NCBI GenBank assembly: GCA_946887105.1
Contig: CAMPKJ010000232.1
Span: 1-7,918, forward strand
Source of the DNA: an uncultured Acidobacteriota bacterium
Lineage (GTDB): Bacteria; Acidobacteriota; Thermoanaerobaculia; Gp7-AA8
DNA length: 7,918 bases
Direction: 5' to 3'
Positions 6,108 through 7,918 of the stretch are shown here, piece after piece. A model generated the notes under the pieces. That model worked only from the letters and a program-made list of their open reading frames with translations, searched no databases and was not told the origin of the DNA. Made by a program: the position numbers and the translations under genes. Within the stretch, counting starts at the first letter, position 1. The number at the start of each line of letters is the position of its first letter.

Positions 6108-7802
6108 GTGTCTCAGCTGGTGCTTCGTGCGTCGAGTGCGGTCCTCGTCTTCATCCTTCTGATCGGCTGTCCCGCCGAAAAACCCGCCGAGCCAAAGCCG
6201 GACGTCGCGGGCACGGCGCCGTATCTCATCATCTCTCCGACGCCACCGAAAGACCTGCCATCGCGATCGGCCTCGCTCGAAGACGTCGCGAAGTTTGCGT
6301 GGCAGGAGTTCCTGGCGCTCAACTGGAAAGCGTCCATCGATTCCACCAACCCGCCCAGCGCCTCGAATCCGAGAGGCAAACCCGATCCGAACTGGAACTA
6401 CAGCATGCCGGCGCCGCAGTCGCCGAATCCGCTGACCTGGCAAACATACGCACAGACCACCGAGCTCCGTCCCAACGGGCCGCTGGTCACCCCATGGGAC
6501 AACCTCGGCATCCCGGTCTACAGCTACTACAACCCGCCCGTGCAGGGAAACGGCGTCAACAATCTCTGGAACAACCTCGACGAAGACAACGAGATCGGCT
6601 CGTGCGATATCTACGGGAACTACAACGCGCAGCCTTCTCCGAAGCAACTGGTGCTCTTCCAGGTGCGCGTCAACAAGGATGAGTACGAGTACCTGCGCAC
6701 CAGCTACGGCCCGGACCAGAATTGCGGCCCTGCCGGAACGGGGATGACGTATCCGAACTGCACCTCATCGACGGGCGGGTTGCTCGCACAGGCGCAGGCG
6801 GCGGTGATCAAGAACATCACCCAGCCCGGCTATCTCTACTATCCGGGACAGACCACCACGTGCGATTGCCCGCCCGGACAGGCGATCTGCCTGCCGTGCG
6901 GCAACACCGCCACCGGCGCCGAGGGGGCCATCGAAGTGAAGAGCGCGTGGCGCCGGCTGCTCCCCACGGAGGACGCCAGCCGCTTCTTCACCGCGACCTC
7001 CGTCTATTACGACCTCAATGAAGCCGGCCAGCTGGCGTACTACAACGACACGTTCGCGCTGGTGGCCATGCACATCATCCACAAGACCACGAACTTCCCC
7101 GACTTCATCTTCGCGACGTTCGAACAGGTGGACGTCGAGAAGTCGGACGCCGAATACATCCCGCTGTCTCCGCCGTTCCCGCCTGTCAGCAATCCGCCCG
7201 CGGCCGGAACGGAGATTCCGCCTGCAGTGCCCATCGTCCGGCAGACCGGCCAGACCAACCGCCAGGAAATGCATCCCGTTCCGGCGATCCTCGATCAGGT
7301 CACGGAGAACGTGCGCAAGCAGCTCGTGGCCTTGAACCCGAGCACCGTCTGGCAGTACTACCGTCTGACGGGCGTGCAGGGTGCGTCCATCGATTGTCCG
7401 GTCGACCTCCAGGGCGCCGCGGCCACGACCGTCAACTGCATCCAGAAACAGAATTCCACCACGTGCACGCAGCTCAATCCGAATTACTACATGGCCAACT
7501 TCATGGTGGAGTCGGATCCGTTCCTCAACAACTTCAGCGGTCCCGGCTTCGGGAACAAAGGCAACGCGATTTTCCCGGGTGATTGCCAGAACACCGTCTA
7601 TCAGGCGCAGATCTTCAACAATGGCGGCTGCAAAGGTTGCCACGGCGTCGCGCAGACGGCGTTCGGCACCGACTTCAGCTTCCTGCTCGACTTCGGCAAC
7701 AACAAGCCGTCCATCGTTCCGGCCACGGTGCACTACTACCCGCCGGCGAACGCGGCCGATCTGGCGTCGTTGAAGAAGTACATGCATGGGATGAAGAACT
7801 GA
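6108..7802 (+). CDS. Cytochrome c-like lipoprotein, uncharacterised family, one C-terminal heme motif
   Basis: The product has 564 residues. The N-terminus has a lipoprotein signal with lipobox L18-I-G-C21, so the mature protein should be lipid-anchored outside the cytoplasmic membrane. A single heme c motif C508-K-G-C-H512 lies in NGGCKGCHGVAQTAFGTDFS, 53 residues from the end. M559 and M562, 47 and 50 residues after H512, are candidates for the distal heme ligand (inference). The 480 residues before it match no named enzyme that I recognise. I recall similar uncharacterised proteins sharing FAWQEFLALNWKA (63-75), an EIGSC segment (162-166) and HIIHKTTNFPDF (322-333). A cluster C252-x-C254-x6-C261-x2-C264 and seven further non-heme cysteines suggest disulfides or a metal site. 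A proline-rich stretch lies around 352-375. It likely takes part in electron transfer or a redox reaction, but the substrate is unknown. No neighbouring redox gene lies within the window. Confidence 0.85.
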   Translation: MSQLVLRASSAVLVFILLIGCPAEKPAEPKPDVAGTAPYLIISPTPPKDLPSRSASLEDVAKFAWQEFLALNWKASIDSTNPPSASNPRGKPDPNWNYSMPAPQSPNPLTWQTYAQTTELRPNGPLVTPWDNLGIPVYSYYNPPVQGNGVNNLWNNLDEDNEIGSCDIYGNYNAQPSPKQLVLFQVRVNKDEYEYLRTSYGPDQNCGPAGTGMTYPNCTSSTGGLLAQAQAAVIKNITQPGYLYYPGQTTTCDCPPGQAICLPCGNTATGAEGAIEVKSAWRRLLPTEDASRFFTATSVYYDLNEAGQLAYYNDTFALVAMHIIHKTTNFPDFIFATFEQVDVEKSDAEYIPLSPPFPPVSNPPAAGTEIPPAVPIVRQTGQTNRQEMHPVPAILDQVTENVRKQLVALNPSTVWQYYRLTGVQGASIDCPVDLQGAAATTVNCIQKQNSTTCTQLNPNYYMANFMVESDPFLNNFSGPGFGNKGNAIFPGDCQNTVYQAQIFNNGGCKGCHGVAQTAFGTDFSFLLDFGNNKPSIVPATVHYYPPANAADLASLKKYMHGMKN

Positions 7803-7808
7803 CCGTGG

Positions 7809-7891
7809 GAGTCTTAGAGTCTTAGAGTAGTAGAGTCTTAGAGGAGAGGCAGAGGCACGAGAACCTCTAAGACTCTAAGACTCTAAGACTC
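7809..7891. repeat. Inverted array of an 8-base unit (GAGTCTTA / TAAGACTC)
   Basis: Six bases after the stop of the cytochrome-like gene, the unit GAGTCTTA occurs at 7809, 7817 and 7833, with a variant GAGTAGTA at 7825, followed by GAGG. After a purine-rich 19-base spacer (7845-7863), the complement runs CCTC and then three TAAGACTC units (7868, 7876, 7884). Bases 7817-7844 can pair with 7864-7891 at 26 of 28 positions; only the variant unit mismatches. The left arm has one more unit than the right, so the stem can slip by whole units. No T-run follows on either strand, so it is not a classical terminator, though such a hairpin could stop exonucleases. The remaining 7892-7918 shows nothing I can identify. 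Confidence 0.9.
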
Positions 7892-7918
7892 GGGAAAACC
7901 GCAGTTAAAACGAAGCAC

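Noticed and set aside
6765..7787. 340-residue open frame on the - strand opposite the cytochrome-like gene
   Set aside because: It is a compositional shadow. The + strand carries the lipobox, CxxCH and strong ribosome binding site.
7809..7891. CRISPR array
   Set aside because: Units are only 8 bases, directly abutting and without spacers, and the second half is inverted.
7817..7891. Intrinsic transcription terminator
   Set aside because: The hairpin is long, but no T-run follows on either strand, so it was recorded as a repeat instead.

Overview
The window is high-GC bacterial DNA with five genes, all on the + strand, packed tightly and separated by short gaps. Two of the gaps (2513-2600 and 7803-7918) and the left edge carry repeat-type sequence. 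The best taxonomic guess is Acidobacteriota or a similar high-GC soil lineage. It rests on a C-terminal H-x-x-E-L-R triplicate in the phosphatase, the style of the intergenic repeats and the mix of secreted proteins. This is an inference from memory of such proteins, not a tested placement.

Layout. Positions 1-54 resemble a dispersed intergenic repeat (read on the - strand) that runs straight into the start of an M23 peptidase domain protein (54-488). This gene has a complete catalytic core but no visible signal peptide within the window. After a 74-base gap comes a cytoplasmic M3-family zinc oligopeptidase (563-2512), whose catalytic and substrate-binding residues match thimet oligopeptidase in order and spacing. 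The next gap (2513-2600) holds a CCCCTCATCC / GGGGAGAAGG hairpin-type repeat ending 12 bases before the next start.

The largest gene (2601-5246) encodes a secreted 881-residue purple-acid-phosphatase-like metallophosphoesterase. It has a beta-sandwich at the N-terminus, two fibronectin type III domains after the catalytic domain, and the triplicated H-x-x-E module at its end. A TPR protein (5249-6028) follows after two bases and is almost certainly co-translated with it. After 79 bases with a good AGGAGG site, a GTG-started lipoprotein (6108-7802) carries one heme c motif near its C-terminus and a group of extra cysteines. Its family is recognisable as uncharacterised only.

The right end (7809-7891) is an unusual inverted array of an 8-base unit. 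It can fold into a long hairpin and puts stop codons in all six frames.

How the genes relate: the phosphatase and TPR protein form a two-gene unit acting outside the cytoplasm. The M23 and M3 peptidases could both serve peptide or wall turnover, but nothing in the sequence links them beyond adjacency. The cytochrome-like lipoprotein has its own strong ribosome binding site and may be an independent gene. No classical mobile element, CRISPR, tRNA or rRNA was seen.
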